Positions 1-8,687 of a stretch of DNA of 36,886 nucleotides are shown piece by piece; the first letter of the stretch is position 1; every line of letters begins with the position of its first letter. The stretch is from Paracoccaceae bacterium (GTDB lineage: Bacteria; Pseudomonadota; Alphaproteobacteria; Rhodobacterales; Rhodobacteraceae). Under the pieces are notes generated by a model, which had not been told where the DNA came from, ran no database searches, and was given only the letters and a program-made list of their open reading frames with translations. The position numbers were made by a program, and so were the translations under genes. The DNA lies in the NCBI GenBank assembly GCA_007693835.1, contig RECW01000142.1, positions 1-36,886 on the forward strand. The letters run 5' to 3'.

Positions 1-668
1 ATCGGCATGACGCCGGTGTAGGGCACGAGGCCGTGGGTCGGCTTCATGCCGTAGACGCCGCAATAGGCCGCGGGCATGCGGATCGAGCCGCCCTGATCGC
101 CGCCGATGGTCATGTCGACCTCGCCGGTCACCAGCAGCGCGCCCGAACCCGACGACGAGCCGCCGGCGGAGTAGCCGGGCTTGCGCGGGTTGTGCACCGG
201 CCCAGGCGCGGAGGTGTGCGAGCCGCCCGAGAGGCAGAAGTATTCGCAGGTCGCCTTGCCCTTGATCGTGGCCCCGGCGTCGAGCAGGCGCGTGACGATG
301 GTCGCGTCCACGTCCGGCACGAAGCCTTCGAGCGTCGAGGCGCCGTTCATCATCGGCACGCCCGCGAGCATCACGTTGTCCTTGAGCGCGACGGTCTTGC
401 CCTTCAGCGGGCCGCGGGCGGCGCCGGGGATGTCGGTCTTCCAGTACCAGGCGTTGTGGGGGTTCTCCTCGGGGCCGGGCCGGTAGCCGGGGGTGCGGGG
501 ATACTTCACCGCCGGGATCTCGTCGGGCAGCGCGTCGAGCACGTCGTAGGCGCCGAGGCTGCCCTGCATGTTCGCGTGGTAGAGGTCGACCTCCTCCGGC
601 GACAGGGTCATGCCGAGGCGGTCTGCGATCTCGGCGAGCTGCTCCTTGGTCGGTCGTCTGATGGCCAT
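1..668 (-). CDS. Amidase signature family amidase (3' end cut by window edge)
   Basis: The enzyme hydrolyses a carboxamide to the acid and ammonia, presumably in the cytoplasm. The 222 visible codons carry the amidase-signature core: Lys96 in VALKDNVM, a Gly/Ser-rich loop GGSSSGSGA near 169-177 supplying the cis-Ser, and GGDQGGSIR with Asp191 and nucleophile Ser195. This numbering coincides with the remembered Asp191/Ser195 of the nitrile-hydratase-associated Rhodococcus amidase, and the N-terminus ([17 protein letters not shown]) also resembles that subfamily. The family is about 500 residues, so about 280 C-terminal residues lie beyond position 1. The ATG at 668 follows GGAGAGGG. It is divergent from an amide/urea-type ABC importer, which fits a catabolic role. 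The substrate (aliphatic, aromatic or formamide-like) cannot be read from this part. Confidence 0.9.
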   Translation of the reverse strand, partial: MAIRRPTKEQLAEIADRLGMTLSPEEVDLYHANMQGSLGAYDVLDALPDEIPAVKYPRTPGYRPGPEENPHNAWYWKTDIPGAARGPLKGKTVALKDNVMLAGVPMMNGASTLEGFVPDVDATIVTRLLDAGATIKGKATCEYFCLSGGSHTSAPGPVHNPRKPGYSAGGSSSGSGALLVTGEVDMTIGGDQGGSIRMPAAYCGVYGMKPTHGLVPYTGVMP

Positions 669-931
669 CGATCCCTCTCCGTCCTGCCGGTTCCGCGGCC
701 TGCAGCCGCAGCCGCCGCGCCGCGTGGCGCGGATTGTTGGTGTGCGCCGGAACTCTGCACATTCGGCAGGCGCGGGCAAGAGCCGATGCGCCTGTCATTT
801 GATCTTAAAGAAATGATTTGGCGCGGAAGGCCGCAGTGCTAATGTTCGATTCGCGTCGGGCGCGTTTTCAGGCGAAGGCTCCACCCAGCGCGCAACGTGT
901 CACATCATCGCGCATCACGCCCGGAGGCGGC
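669..931. other. Divergent intergenic region between amidase and amide transporter
   Basis: This 263-bp stretch separates two divergent transcription units and must hold both promoters. It is GC-rich except for an AT-rich patch at about 795-825 (TTTGATCTTAAAGAAATGATTT), a likely place for promoter or regulator binding. A sequence at 818-833 looks loosely like a sigma-54 element, but the GG-to-GC spacing is one base too long. No open frame with a convincing start was found. Confidence 0.4.
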
Positions 932-1801
932 ATGGATCGCACGGCCATCGTCCTGATCGAGATGCTGAGCTCGATCTCCACCCTGGTGATCATCGCCATC
1001 GGTCTCGCGATCATCTTCGGGATGATGCGGGTGATCAACATCGCCCACGGCGAGTTCATCATGCTCGGCGGCTACATCGGCGTGATCGCGACGCAGCGGT
1101 GGGGGGTGAACTTCTGGATCTCCATCCTCGTGATCGCGCCGCTGGTGGTCGGCCTGTTCGGCGTGCTGGTCGAGCGGCTGGTGATCCGGCGGCTCTACGG
1201 GCGGATGGTCGACACGCTGCTGGCCACCTGGGGCCTCAGCCTCGCGATGATCGGCGGGGTGACGATGATCTTCGGCAACACCATCGAGGGCGTGTCCGCC
1301 CCGTTCGGCGGCGTGCGGATCGGCGCCTTCTCGGTCAGCGGCTACCGGCTGTTCCTGATCCTCGTCGCCGTGGCGCTGCTGCTCGGGGTGCTGGCGGTGC
1401 TGCGCTACACCAAGGCGGGGCTGATCGCGCGCGGCGCGATGCAGAACCCCCGCATGGCCGCAGCCCTCGGGATCGACCCGGACCGCGTGTACATGGCGAC
1501 CTTCGGCGTCGGCGCCGCGCTGTCGGGCCTCGCCGGGGGGCTGCTCGCGCCGCTGACCGGGGTGATCCCGACCATGGGGGCGGCCTTCATCGCCCAGGCC
1601 TTCATCACCGTCATCGGCGGCGGCGCGGCGATCGTCACCGGCACGGGGCTCGCCGCGACGCTGTTCGGCTCGGTCGCCAAGCTTGTCGAGTTCGTCTCGA
1701 CGCCGGTCATCGGCGACGCGGCGCTGCTGTTCGTGGCGCTGTTCGTGCTGCGCCTGCTGCCGCAAGGCATCACCGGGCGGTTCTTCCGCCGCGCCAGCTG
1801 A
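932..1801 (+). CDS. ABC transporter permease, UrtB/LivH type (urea/amide or branched-chain amino acid class)
   Basis: This is an inner-membrane permease subunit of a HAAT-class ABC importer, 289 residues and hydrophobic throughout. The early segment GLAIIFGMMRVINIAHGEF is the family hallmark of LivH/UrtB permeases, and the C-terminal half has the usual Gly-rich AFITVIGGGAAIVTGTGL stretch. An ATG at 932 preceded by GGAGG at 923-927 was chosen; upstream in-frame starts would add a non-hydrophobic leader. It is first of six same-strand genes (permease, permease, ATPase, ATPase, binding protein, small ABM protein). It lacks the long N-terminal extension of many UrtB proteins and so is closer to LivH in size. 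Substrate assignment rests on the binding protein and the neighbouring amidase. Confidence 0.9.
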   Translation: MDRTAIVLIEMLSSISTLVIIAIGLAIIFGMMRVINIAHGEFIMLGGYIGVIATQRWGVNFWISILVIAPLVVGLFGVLVERLVIRRLYGRMVDTLLATWGLSLAMIGGVTMIFGNTIEGVSAPFGGVRIGAFSVSGYRLFLILVAVALLLGVLAVLRYTKAGLIARGAMQNPRMAAALGIDPDRVYMATFGVGAALSGLAGGLLAPLTGVIPTMGAAFIAQAFITVIGGGAAIVTGTGLAATLFGSVAKLVEFVSTPVIGDAALLFVALFVLRLLPQGITGRFFRRAS

Positions 1802-1811
1802 GGAGGGGGCC

Positions 1812-2891
1812 ATGGAGCGCCTGATGGAGAACGACGCCCTGCGCGGCCGGCTGCTGGTGGCGCTGACGGCGCTGATCGGCGTCGGCGTGATGTTCTGGGC
1901 CGCGGCGACGCTGGAGTTCTTCCAGATCTTCCAGCTCACCGAGTTCCTCATCCTCGCCATCCTCGCGATCAGCCTCGCCTTCATCTGGGGGCACGGCGGA
2001 ATCCTGTGCTTTGGTCAGGCGGCGTTCTTCGGCCTCGGCGGCTACGCTTACGCCCTGCTCGCGCTGAACGACTTCGACACCGGCGGCGCGCTGTTCCTCG
2101 GCGTCGCCATCGCCGGCGGCTTCGCGGCGCTGCTCGGCTACTTCATGTTCTACGGGCGGCTCTCCGACGTCTACATGGGCGTCGTCACGCTCTCGGTGAC
2201 GCTGATCTTCCAGAAGCTGATGAACTCCACGGCCGGTTCGGCCTACACGGTGGGCAAGGCGCGGCTCGGGGGCTTCAACGGCATCCCCTCCGTGCCGACG
2301 CTGAGCTCGCCCGCGGAACCCGCGATGCCGCTGATGCCCGAGCAGCTCTACTTCGTCGCCTTCGGCGCGCTGATCCTCGTCTATCTGCTGCTCGGCCTGA
2401 TGACCCATTCATCCTTCGGCCGCGCGGCGGCGGCGGTGCGCGAGAACGAGACGCGCGCCGAGCTGATCGGCTACGACGTGCGGCGCATCAAGCTGGTGAC
2501 CTTCGCCATCGGCGGCGCGGTGGCGGGGCTCGCGGGGGCGCTGATGGCGAGCCAGCGGGCCTTCATCGACCCGAACGCCTTCGGCCTCGTGCTGTCGGCG
2601 CAGGCGCTGATCTGGGTGATCGTCGGCGGGCTCGGCACGCTGGTCGGCCCCATTCTGGGCTGCATCGCGCTGCAGTATCTGTCGCTGTGGCTTTCCGAAG
2701 GGCAGTTCCGGGTGATGGGCGCGGCCCTCGACAACAACCTCGTGCTGGGCGTGATCCTGATGACCATGGTGCTCGCCGTCCCGAAGGGCCTCGCGCCGAC
2801 CATCCGCGACGGGGTGCTCTGGCTCTGGCGACGGGCGCGGCCCTCCAGCGACGCGCCGTCGGCGCCGGCGGCGGCGGGAGAGCGGGCATGA
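1812..2891 (+). CDS. ABC transporter permease, UrtC/LivM type
   Basis: Second membrane subunit of the same importer, 359 residues. The segment SLAFIWGHGGILCFGQAAFFG is the LivM/UrtC signature (typically an NL..G..G.LSFGQAAF pattern). Its WGHGG and FGQ resemble UrtC, and the loop KARLGGFNGIPSVP also matches this family. The C-terminal half contains the EAA-like loop RENETRAELIGYDVRRIK, thought to contact the ATPases. The ATG lies 10 bases after the stop of the previous gene and is preceded by AGGAGGGGG. Its stop overlaps the next start as ATGA, indicating translational coupling. The C-terminal tail after about residue 335 is Arg/Ala/Pro-rich and probably cytoplasmic. Confidence 0.9.
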   Translation: MERLMENDALRGRLLVALTALIGVGVMFWAAATLEFFQIFQLTEFLILAILAISLAFIWGHGGILCFGQAAFFGLGGYAYALLALNDFDTGGALFLGVAIAGGFAALLGYFMFYGRLSDVYMGVVTLSVTLIFQKLMNSTAGSAYTVGKARLGGFNGIPSVPTLSSPAEPAMPLMPEQLYFVAFGALILVYLLLGLMTHSSFGRAAAAVRENETRAELIGYDVRRIKLVTFAIGGAVAGLAGALMASQRAFIDPNAFGLVLSAQALIWVIVGGLGTLVGPILGCIALQYLSLWLSEGQFRVMGAALDNNLVLGVILMTMVLAVPKGLAPTIRDGVLWLWRRARPSSDAPSAPAAAGERA

Positions 2892-3610
2892 CCACGACGC
2901 CGATCATCGAGGCCCGCAACCTCGTCATGCGCTTCGGCGGCGTGGTGGCGGTGAACGACGTCAGCCTCAGCGTCGCCGACGGCGAGCTGCGCTGCCTGAT
3001 CGGGCCGAACGGGGCCGGCAAGAGCACCTTCTTCAAGTGCCTCACCGGCCAGCTGACGCCGACCTCCGGCGAGGTGCTGTTCGACGGCAAGCCGATCACC
3101 GGGCTGAAGAGCCACGAGATCGCGCGGCTGCGCGTCGGCATCAAGACGCAGGTGCCGAACCTGTTCAACGGCCTGACGGCGCGGGAGAACGTGTGGCTCG
3201 CGGCGCGGCGCAACCACGTCGACCGCGCCGCCGGCAAGCTCGCCGAGGCGGTGATGGAGCGCTTCGGCGTGGCCGCGCTGGCCAAACGCGTGGTCGGCGA
3301 GCTCGCCCACGGCCAGCGCCAGCTTGTCGAGCTCGCCTGCGTGCTGGCGGGCGAGCCGCGGCTGATCCTGCTCGACGAACCCGCCGCCGGGATGACCGAC
3401 GAGGAGGTCGAGCGCATCACCACGGTGATCCGCGAGATCAACCGCACCACCGCGCTGGTGGTGGTCGAGCACGACATGCAGTTCATCCGTCAGATCGCCC
3501 GCACCGTCACCGTGTTCCACCAGGGGGCGGTGCTGGTGGAGGATCATGTCGACGCCGTGCTGTCGAACCCGATGGTGCGCGACGTCTATCTCGGAAAGAA
3601 GGCCGCCTGA
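2888..3610 (+). CDS. ABC transporter ATP-binding protein, UrtD/LivG type
   Basis: Cytoplasmic ATPase of the importer, 240 residues. Visible motifs are Walker A GPNGAGKST (39-47), a Q-loop region near VGIKTQVPNLF, an ABC signature in the variant form LAHGQRQLVEL, Walker B LILLDEP followed by AAGMTDEE, and the switch His in VVVEHDMQF. The AAGMTDEE form after Walker B is characteristic of UrtD and some LivG proteins. The signature LAHGQ replaces LSGGQ, also seen in the UrtD branch (LSHGQ). It overlaps the permease stop by ATGA and is itself coupled to the next ATPase by a one-base overlap. Confidence 0.92.
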   Translation: MTTTPIIEARNLVMRFGGVVAVNDVSLSVADGELRCLIGPNGAGKSTFFKCLTGQLTPTSGEVLFDGKPITGLKSHEIARLRVGIKTQVPNLFNGLTARENVWLAARRNHVDRAAGKLAEAVMERFGVAALAKRVVGELAHGQRQLVELACVLAGEPRLILLDEPAAGMTDEEVERITTVIREINRTTALVVVEHDMQFIRQIARTVTVFHQGAVLVEDHVDAVLSNPMVRDVYLGKKAA

Positions 3611-4317
3611 TGCTGCTCGAGGTCTCCGGCCTGCGCGCCGGCTACGGGAACGTGCCGGTCCTGCGCGGTATCGACTTCGCCGTGAAGGAGCGCGAATTCG
3701 TCGGCATCCTCGGCCACAACGGCATGGGCAAGTCGACGCTGCTCAACACGCTTATGGGCCGGATCAGGGCGACCGACGGCGTGGTGCGCTTCAAGGGCGC
3801 CGACGTCACCCGCATCGGCGCCCACCGGCGCTCGACGCTCGGCATGGGGCTGGTGCCGCAGGGGCGGGAGATCTTTCCCAACCTCTCGGTGATGGAGAAC
3901 CTGCTGATCGCCCGCGCCACCCGCCGCGGCGACCCGAACGGGGTGATCGAGGAGGCGCTGGAGGATTTCCCCCGGCTGAAGCGCCTGCTCGACCGGCGCG
4001 GCGGGGCGCTCTCGGGCGGCGAGCAGCAGCTTCTTGCGCTCGCCCGCTGCCTCTGCGCGGACCCCAAGCTGATCCTGCTCGACGAGCCGACCGAGGGCAT
4101 CCAGCCGTCGATCATCGAGGAGATCGTCGATACGCTGCACGCGGTGAAGAAGCGGCGGGAGCTGGCCATCGTTCTGGTGGAGCAGAACCTCGACTTCATC
4201 GCCGCGCTCGCCGAACGGGTGCTGATCATCCAGCGCGGCGTGCTGACCCGCGAGATACCGCCCTCGGCCCTCGCCGATGCGGATACGGTGAGCGAGTTCG
4301 TGGGCTTCGCCCACTGA
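3610..4317 (+). CDS. ABC transporter ATP-binding protein, UrtE/LivF type
   Basis: Second ATPase of the importer, 235 residues. It has Walker A GHNGMGKST (35-43), the stretch VPQGREIFPNLSVMENL near 85-101, an ABC signature LSGGEQQLLALAR, Walker B LILLDEPTEGIQPSII and switch His replaced by Gln in VLVEQN. PQGREIFP and PTEGIQPSII are strong UrtE hallmarks, more specific than LivF. The start codon overlaps the previous stop by one base (TGATG). With the UrtD-type protein it forms the heterodimeric motor. The gene order differs from the usual urtABCDE because the binding protein comes last. Confidence 0.93.
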   Translation: MLLEVSGLRAGYGNVPVLRGIDFAVKEREFVGILGHNGMGKSTLLNTLMGRIRATDGVVRFKGADVTRIGAHRRSTLGMGLVPQGREIFPNLSVMENLLIARATRRGDPNGVIEEALEDFPRLKRLLDRRGGALSGGEQQLLALARCLCADPKLILLDEPTEGIQPSIIEEIVDTLHAVKKRRELAIVLVEQNLDFIAALAERVLIIQRGVLTREIPPSALADADTVSEFVGFAH

Positions 4318-4373
4318 GCGCGCGCCGGAGGCCAGAAGGGGCGCCAGCCCCTGCGACACGACAGGAGAAGAAG

Positions 4374-5606
4374 ATGTCGCTGACACGCCGTTCGATGCTG
4401 AAGTCCTCCGCCGCGCTCGGCGCCGGCGCGCTGGCGGGCGGCATGCCGCTGATCGCCGAGGCCGCCGACGAGATCGTGGTGGCCCAGATCCACGACATGT
4501 CGGGCGGGCTCGACATCTACGGCGCGCCGATGGTCGAGACCTTCAACCTCGCCGCCGACGAGATCAACGCGGCCGGCGGCGTGAACGGCAAGCCGCTGCG
4601 CATCGTCACCTACGACCCGCAGTCCAACATGCAGCTCTATTCGCAGCTCGCACAGCAGGCGGCGCTGCGCGACCGCGCGGCGGTGGTCCACGGCGGCATC
4701 ACCTCGGCGAGCCGCGAGGTGATCCGGCCGGTGCTGCGCCGCTTCAACACGCTCTACTTCTACAACACGCTCTACGAGGGCGGCGTCTGCGACCGCAACA
4801 CCTTCTGCCTCGGCACGACGCCGGCGCAGACGGTCGAGAAGCTCGTTCCTTACGTGCTGAACCGCTTCGGCCCGAAGGTCTACACCATCGCCGCCGACTA
4901 CAACTACGGCCAGATCACCGCGGCCTGGGTGAAGAAATACGTCGAGGACAACGGCGGCGAGGTGGTCGCCACCGACTTCTTCCCGCTCGACGTCACCGAC
5001 TTCGGCGCCACGATCTCGCGCATCCAGCAGGCGCAGCCCGACATGGTGATGTCGATCCTCGTCGGCGGCGCGCACGTCTCGTTCTACCGCCAGTGGTTCG
5101 CGGCGGGCATGAAGGACGCGATCCCGATCGCCTCCACCACCTTCGGCGGCGGCAACGAGCACATCATCCTGACCGACGACGAAGCCCGCGGCATCATCTA
5201 CGCCTGCGGCTACTTCATGGAGCTCGACACGCCGGCCTCGAAGGACTTCGTGGCCCGCTTCGCCGCGAAGTACGGCCCGAACCACTCCTATCTGTCCGAG
5301 ATCCCGACGGTGACCTACGAAGGGCTGCACATCTGGGCGAAGGCCGCGAACATGGCCGGCACCACCGAGCGGATGGCGGTGATCGAGGCGCTGGAATCCG
5401 ACTTCGAGTTCGACGGCCCGACCGGCCCGTCGAAGATCGACGCGGCGACGCACCACGCCTACCGCTCGGCCTTCATCGCCGAGTGCACCGGCAAGGGCTT
5501 CCAGTTCATCGAGAGCCACGAGTTGCAGCCGCCGGCCGACACCCAGGCCGTCTGCGACCTGATCGCGAATCCGGACGAGAACCAGCACTTCCAGATCTCG
5601 CTCTGA
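4374..5606 (+). CDS. Periplasmic substrate-binding protein of urea/amide-type ABC importer
   Basis: A 410-residue binding protein of the type I periplasmic fold (Peripla_BP family that includes UrtA, FmdD and the amide sensor AmiC). It starts with a twin-arginine-like signal TRRSMLKSS (Arg5-Arg6), a hydrophobic stretch and a probable cleavage after AEA at 28-30, so it is likely exported folded by Tat. Diagnostic similarity to the amide/urea branch is seen in LYFYNTLYEGGVCDR and in VYTIAADYNYGQ. The ATG at 4374 follows AGGAGAAG. The 56-bp gap after the ATPase and a strong hairpin just after the stop are typical for binding-protein genes that must be expressed above the permeases. Short amides or urea are the expected ligands, inferred from the family and the divergent amidase. 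Confidence 0.9.
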   Translation: MSLTRRSMLKSSAALGAGALAGGMPLIAEAADEIVVAQIHDMSGGLDIYGAPMVETFNLAADEINAAGGVNGKPLRIVTYDPQSNMQLYSQLAQQAALRDRAAVVHGGITSASREVIRPVLRRFNTLYFYNTLYEGGVCDRNTFCLGTTPAQTVEKLVPYVLNRFGPKVYTIAADYNYGQITAAWVKKYVEDNGGEVVATDFFPLDVTDFGATISRIQQAQPDMVMSILVGGAHVSFYRQWFAAGMKDAIPIASTTFGGGNEHIILTDDEARGIIYACGYFMELDTPASKDFVARFAAKYGPNHSYLSEIPTVTYEGLHIWAKAANMAGTTERMAVIEALESDFEFDGPTGPSKIDAATHHAYRSAFIAECTGKGFQFIESHELQPPADTQAVCDLIANPDENQHFQISL

Positions 5607-5616
5607 CGCCATTCCC

Positions 5617-5640
5617 GGCGCCGCCTTCGCGGGCGGCGCC
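5617..5640 (+). terminator. Intercistronic hairpin after the binding-protein gene
   Basis: GGCGCCGCC (5617-5625) and GGCGGCGCC (5632-5640) form a perfect 9-bp stem with a 6-base TTCGCG loop, 10 bases after the stop codon. There is no T-run behind it. It is therefore more likely an attenuating or mRNA-stabilising element raising binding-protein mRNA relative to the downstream gene than a full terminator. Confidence 0.55.
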
Positions 5641-5658
5641 GCAGCTGCGGGGTTTCCC

Positions 5659-5955
5659 ATGATCACGATCACCGCCGTCATCCGCGCGAAGCCGGGGTGC
5701 GCCGACGCGCTGCAGGCCGCGCTGCTCGACGTCGCCGACCACGTGCGCGCCAACGAGCCCGAGACCGTCGACTTCTTCCTGTCGCGCTCGGTCGAGGACG
5801 ACCATGTCTTCACGACCTACGAACGCTTCGTCGACGCCGCGGCCAAGGACCGCCACAACGGCTCGGCCGCCGTGGCGCGGTTCTTCGAGGTCGGCGGCCC
5901 GCTCATCGAACAGCCGGTGATCCTGCACACCTGCGCGGAATACTGGACGAAGTGA
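5659..5955 (+). CDS. ABM-domain (antibiotic biosynthesis monooxygenase / YgiN-like) protein
   Basis: A 98-residue protein of the dimeric alpha/beta-barrel ABM type. The first strand MITITAVIRAKPG, the helix DALQAALLDVADHVRANEPETVDFFLSRS and the FTTYERFVDAAAKDRHN segment (typical pattern F..YE.Y.D..A...H) are diagnostic. These proteins are small cofactor-independent oxygenases or quinol/heme-interacting enzymes, many of unknown substrate. It lies 52 bases after the binding-protein gene on the same strand, past the hairpin, so it is probably the last gene of the amide operon with lower expression. No clear ribosome site precedes the ATG at 5659, only a weak G-rich stretch. Its role in amide use is unknown. 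Confidence 0.8.
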   Translation: MITITAVIRAKPGCADALQAALLDVADHVRANEPETVDFFLSRSVEDDHVFTTYERFVDAAAKDRHNGSAAVARFFEVGGPLIEQPVILHTCAEYWTK

Positions 5956-6126
5956 GCGCCGCCGCGCCCCGCCCACAGGGTCGCGGGCCGGTTCCGCGCG
6001 CCCCATCACCGGCTTGGCGCGCCTTTCCCCGGTTTCCACAGGACGCCTGCGTGGACGGAAACATGGCCGTCGCCCGCATGGGGCGAGCGGGCTAGAGTGG
6101 CCGAAACCAGACAGGCCGCGCTTTCC

Positions 6127-7599
6127 ATGCCCGACGACCTCGACCGGCGCGAGATGCGCCTCCAGCCGCACAACATCGAGGCCGAGCAGGCGCTGCTCGG
6201 CGCGCTGCTGATCAACAACGACGTCTACGACCGCGTGGCGTCGCTGGTGGCGCCGAAGCATTTCTACGATCCGCTCCACGGCCGCATCTTCGAGGTGGCG
6301 GCGCGGCGCATCCAGCAGAACGCGCTGGCGAGCCCCGTGACGCTGCGCCCCTTCTTCGAGCGCGACCCCGGCATGGCGGAGCTCGGCGGCCCCGCCTATC
6401 TCGCACGTCTCGCCGGCGCCGCCATCTCGATCTACGCCGCGCGCGATTTCGCCCAGACGATCCACGACCTCGCGCTGCGGCGCGAGCTGATCCTGCTCGG
6501 CGAGGAGATCGCCGCCAAGGCCGCCGACGTCCACCCCGACAGCGAGCCGAAGGACCAGATCGTCGAGGCCGAGCAGGCGCTCTACACCCTCGCGGAGACC
6601 GGCAAGCACGAAGGCGGCTTCGTCAGCTTCCTGCGCGCGGCGAAGGAGGCGATCGACATCGCCAACGCCGCCTATCAGCGCGACGGCGGGCTCGCCGGCC
6701 TATCGACCGGGCTGATGGACATGGACCGCAAGCTCGGCGGCCTGCACCCCTCCGACCTCGTGATCATCGCCGGCCGCCCGTCGATGGGCAAGACCGCGCT
6801 CGCCACCAACATCGCCTTCAACATCGCGCGGAAGTTCCGCACCGGGCTGAAGCCCGACGGCGAGGAGGGCGTGGTCGACGGCGGCGTGGTCGGCTTCTTC
6901 TCGCTGGAGATGTCGGCCGAACAGCTCGCCACCCGCGTGCTGTCGGAGCAGGCGCAGGTGCCCTCCGAACGCATCCGCCGCGGCGAGATGGACGAGCCCG
7001 AGTTCCGCCGCTTCGTCGAGGCGGCGGCGGAGCTGGAGCGCATCCCGCTCTACATCGACGACACGCCCGCCCTGCCGATCTCGACGCTCGCGGCGCGCGC
7101 GCGGCGGCTGAAGCGCCAGCACGGCCTCGACGCGCTGTTCGTCGACTATCTGCAACTCGTCCGGCCCGCTTCGGGCCGATCCGACGGGCGCGTGCAGGAG
7201 GTGTCGGAGATCACGCAGGGCCTCAAGGCCATCGCCAAGGAGCTGAACGTGCCGGTGATCGCGCTGTCGCAGCTCTCGCGGCAGGTGGAGAACCGCGAGG
7301 ACAAGCGGCCGCAGCTCTCGGACCTGCGCGAATCGGGCTCCATCGAGCAGGACGCCGACGTGGTGATGTTCGTCTACCGCGAGGAATACTATCATGAGCG
7401 GCTGAAGCCGGGCGAGGACGACCCCGCCTTCACCGACTGGCTGGCGAAGATGGAGCGCATCCACAACAAGGCCGAGGCGATCATCGGCAAGCAGCGCCAT
7501 GGCCCCATCGGCACGGTGGAGCTTCAGTTCGACGGCCGCTTCACCCGTTTCTCCGACCTCGCGCGCGAGGATCGGCGCGACATCCGGGACTTTTCGTGA
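6127..7599 (+). CDS. dnaB: Replicative DNA helicase DnaB
   Basis: Hexameric 5'-3' helicase that unwinds the chromosome at the fork and recruits primase. The N-terminal DnaB domain begins with LQPHNIEAEQALLGALL. A linker follows, then the RecA-like domain with Walker A GRPSMGKT near 216-223, FFSLEMS, the LFVDYLQL Walker B region and the SQLSRQVENREDKRP plus DLRESGSIEQDAD motifs. The ATG at 6127 gives 490 residues; a GTG at 6097 would add ten. Neither has a strong ribosome site, so the start is uncertain. A stretch near residues 238-252 after Walker A (LKPDGEEGVVDGG) is an insertion relative to E. coli that I associate with alphaproteobacterial DnaB. Its stop overlaps the alr start as GTGA. Confidence 0.95.
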   Translation: MPDDLDRREMRLQPHNIEAEQALLGALLINNDVYDRVASLVAPKHFYDPLHGRIFEVAARRIQQNALASPVTLRPFFERDPGMAELGGPAYLARLAGAAISIYAARDFAQTIHDLALRRELILLGEEIAAKAADVHPDSEPKDQIVEAEQALYTLAETGKHEGGFVSFLRAAKEAIDIANAAYQRDGGLAGLSTGLMDMDRKLGGLHPSDLVIIAGRPSMGKTALATNIAFNIARKFRTGLKPDGEEGVVDGGVVGFFSLEMSAEQLATRVLSEQAQVPSERIRRGEMDEPEFRRFVEAAAELERIPLYIDDTPALPISTLAARARRLKRQHGLDALFVDYLQLVRPASGRSDGRVQEVSEITQGLKAIAKELNVPVIALSQLSRQVENREDKRPQLSDLRESGSIEQDADVVMFVYREEYYHERLKPGEDDPAFTDWLAKMERIHNKAEAIIGKQRHGPIGTVELQFDGRFTRFSDLAREDRRDIRDFS

Positions 7600-8672
7600 C
7601 CGGCGCGCTCACCATCGACCTCGGCGCGATCCGCGCGAACTGGCGCGCGCTGGCCGGGCGGGTCCGCCCCGCGCGGTGCGCGGCGGTGGTGAAGGCTGAC
7701 GCCTACGGGCTCGGGCTCGCGCAGGTCGCCCCGGCGCTGCTCGCCGAAGGCGCGCGCGTCTTCTTCGTCGCGACCGCCGAGGAGGCGCTGGCGGCGCGCG
7801 CCGTCCTCGGCGAGAGCCCGGCGGTGTTCTGCTTCAACGGCCCCGACGCCGACACGGTCGACGCTTTGGCCGAGGCGCGCGTGCGCCCCCTGCTGAACGG
7901 CCCCGAACAGGTGGCGCTGGCGCGGGCGGCGGCGCGGCGGCGCGGCGCGGCTTACGCCTGCGGGCTTCAGCTCGACACCGGCATGAACCGGCTCGGGCTC
8001 GAGGCCGACGAACTGGCCGCGGCGCTGGCGGAAGGGCTCGACGGCCTCGACGTCGGCCTCGCCATGAGCCACCTCGCCTGCGCCGACGACCCCGCGCACC
8101 CGATGAACGCCGCCCAGCGCTTGGCCTTCGCGGCGATGACGGCGCATCCCGTTCTGGCGGGCGTCCCCCGCAGCCTGTCGGCGACCGGCGGCGCGCTGCT
8201 CGGGCCCGGCTTCGCCTTCGACCTCGTGCGGCCGGGCGTCGGGCTCTACGGCGGCCTGCCCTTCGCCGACGCGCGGCCGGTCGTCACCCTCGACGTTCCG
8301 GTGATCCAGACGCGCGCGGTGGCGCCGGGCGAGGCGGTGGGCTACGGCGCGACATGGGTCGCCGAGCGGCCGAGCCGCATCGCGACCATCGCCGCGGGCT
8401 ACGCCGACGGGCTGCACCGGGCGCTCTCGAACCGCGGCGGCGCCTTCCACGCCGGGCGCAGGCTGCCGTTCGCCGGGCGCGTCAGCATGGACCTGATCGG
8501 CCTCGACGTGACCGAGGCGCCCGACGTCTCGGCGGGCGACCGCGTGACGCTGCTCGGGCCCGAGCAGGGCGTCGACGCGCTGGCCGCGGCGGCCGGCACG
8601 ATCGGCTACGAGATCCTGACAAGCCTTGGAACCCGCTATGCTCGCCGGTATGTAGGCGCGTCCGACCCTTAA
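7596..8672 (+). CDS. alr: Alanine racemase
   Basis: PLP-dependent enzyme converting L-alanine to D-alanine for peptidoglycan. The 358-residue protein has the PLP-binding motif AVVKADAYGLG with catalytic Lys33, LDTGMNRLG in the barrel, RPGVGLYGG and the second catalytic Tyr250 in VGYGATW. GRVSMD and GYADG, also typical, follow in the C-terminal beta domain. The GTG start overlaps the dnaB stop (GTGA), so the two are translationally coupled, an arrangement I recall from many Rhodobacterales. Length is normal for the family. Confidence 0.95.
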   Translation: MTGALTIDLGAIRANWRALAGRVRPARCAAVVKADAYGLGLAQVAPALLAEGARVFFVATAEEALAARAVLGESPAVFCFNGPDADTVDALAEARVRPLLNGPEQVALARAAARRRGAAYACGLQLDTGMNRLGLEADELAAALAEGLDGLDVGLAMSHLACADDPAHPMNAAQRLAFAAMTAHPVLAGVPRSLSATGGALLGPGFAFDLVRPGVGLYGGLPFADARPVVTLDVPVIQTRAVAPGEAVGYGATWVAERPSRIATIAAGYADGLHRALSNRGGAFHAGRRLPFAGRVSMDLIGLDVTEAPDVSAGDRVTLLGPEQGVDALAAAAGTIGYEILTSLGTRYARRYVGASDP

Positions 8673-8687
8673 GCCGGAGCGCGCATC

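Noticed and set aside
818-834. Sigma-54-like element TTGGCGC...CCGC
   Set aside because: The spacing between GG and GC is 11 rather than 10 bases and the TTGC half is missing.
3642-5813. A 723-codon open frame on the - strand across the transporter genes
   Set aside because: It overlaps well-supported ATPase and binding-protein genes and has no recognisable motif or good start.
6032-6062. GTTTCC/GGAAAC with CAGG/CCTG dyad before dnaB
   Set aside because: The two arms do not share a centre, so it is an imperfect dyad; GTTTCCACA also resembles a DnaA box but stands alone.
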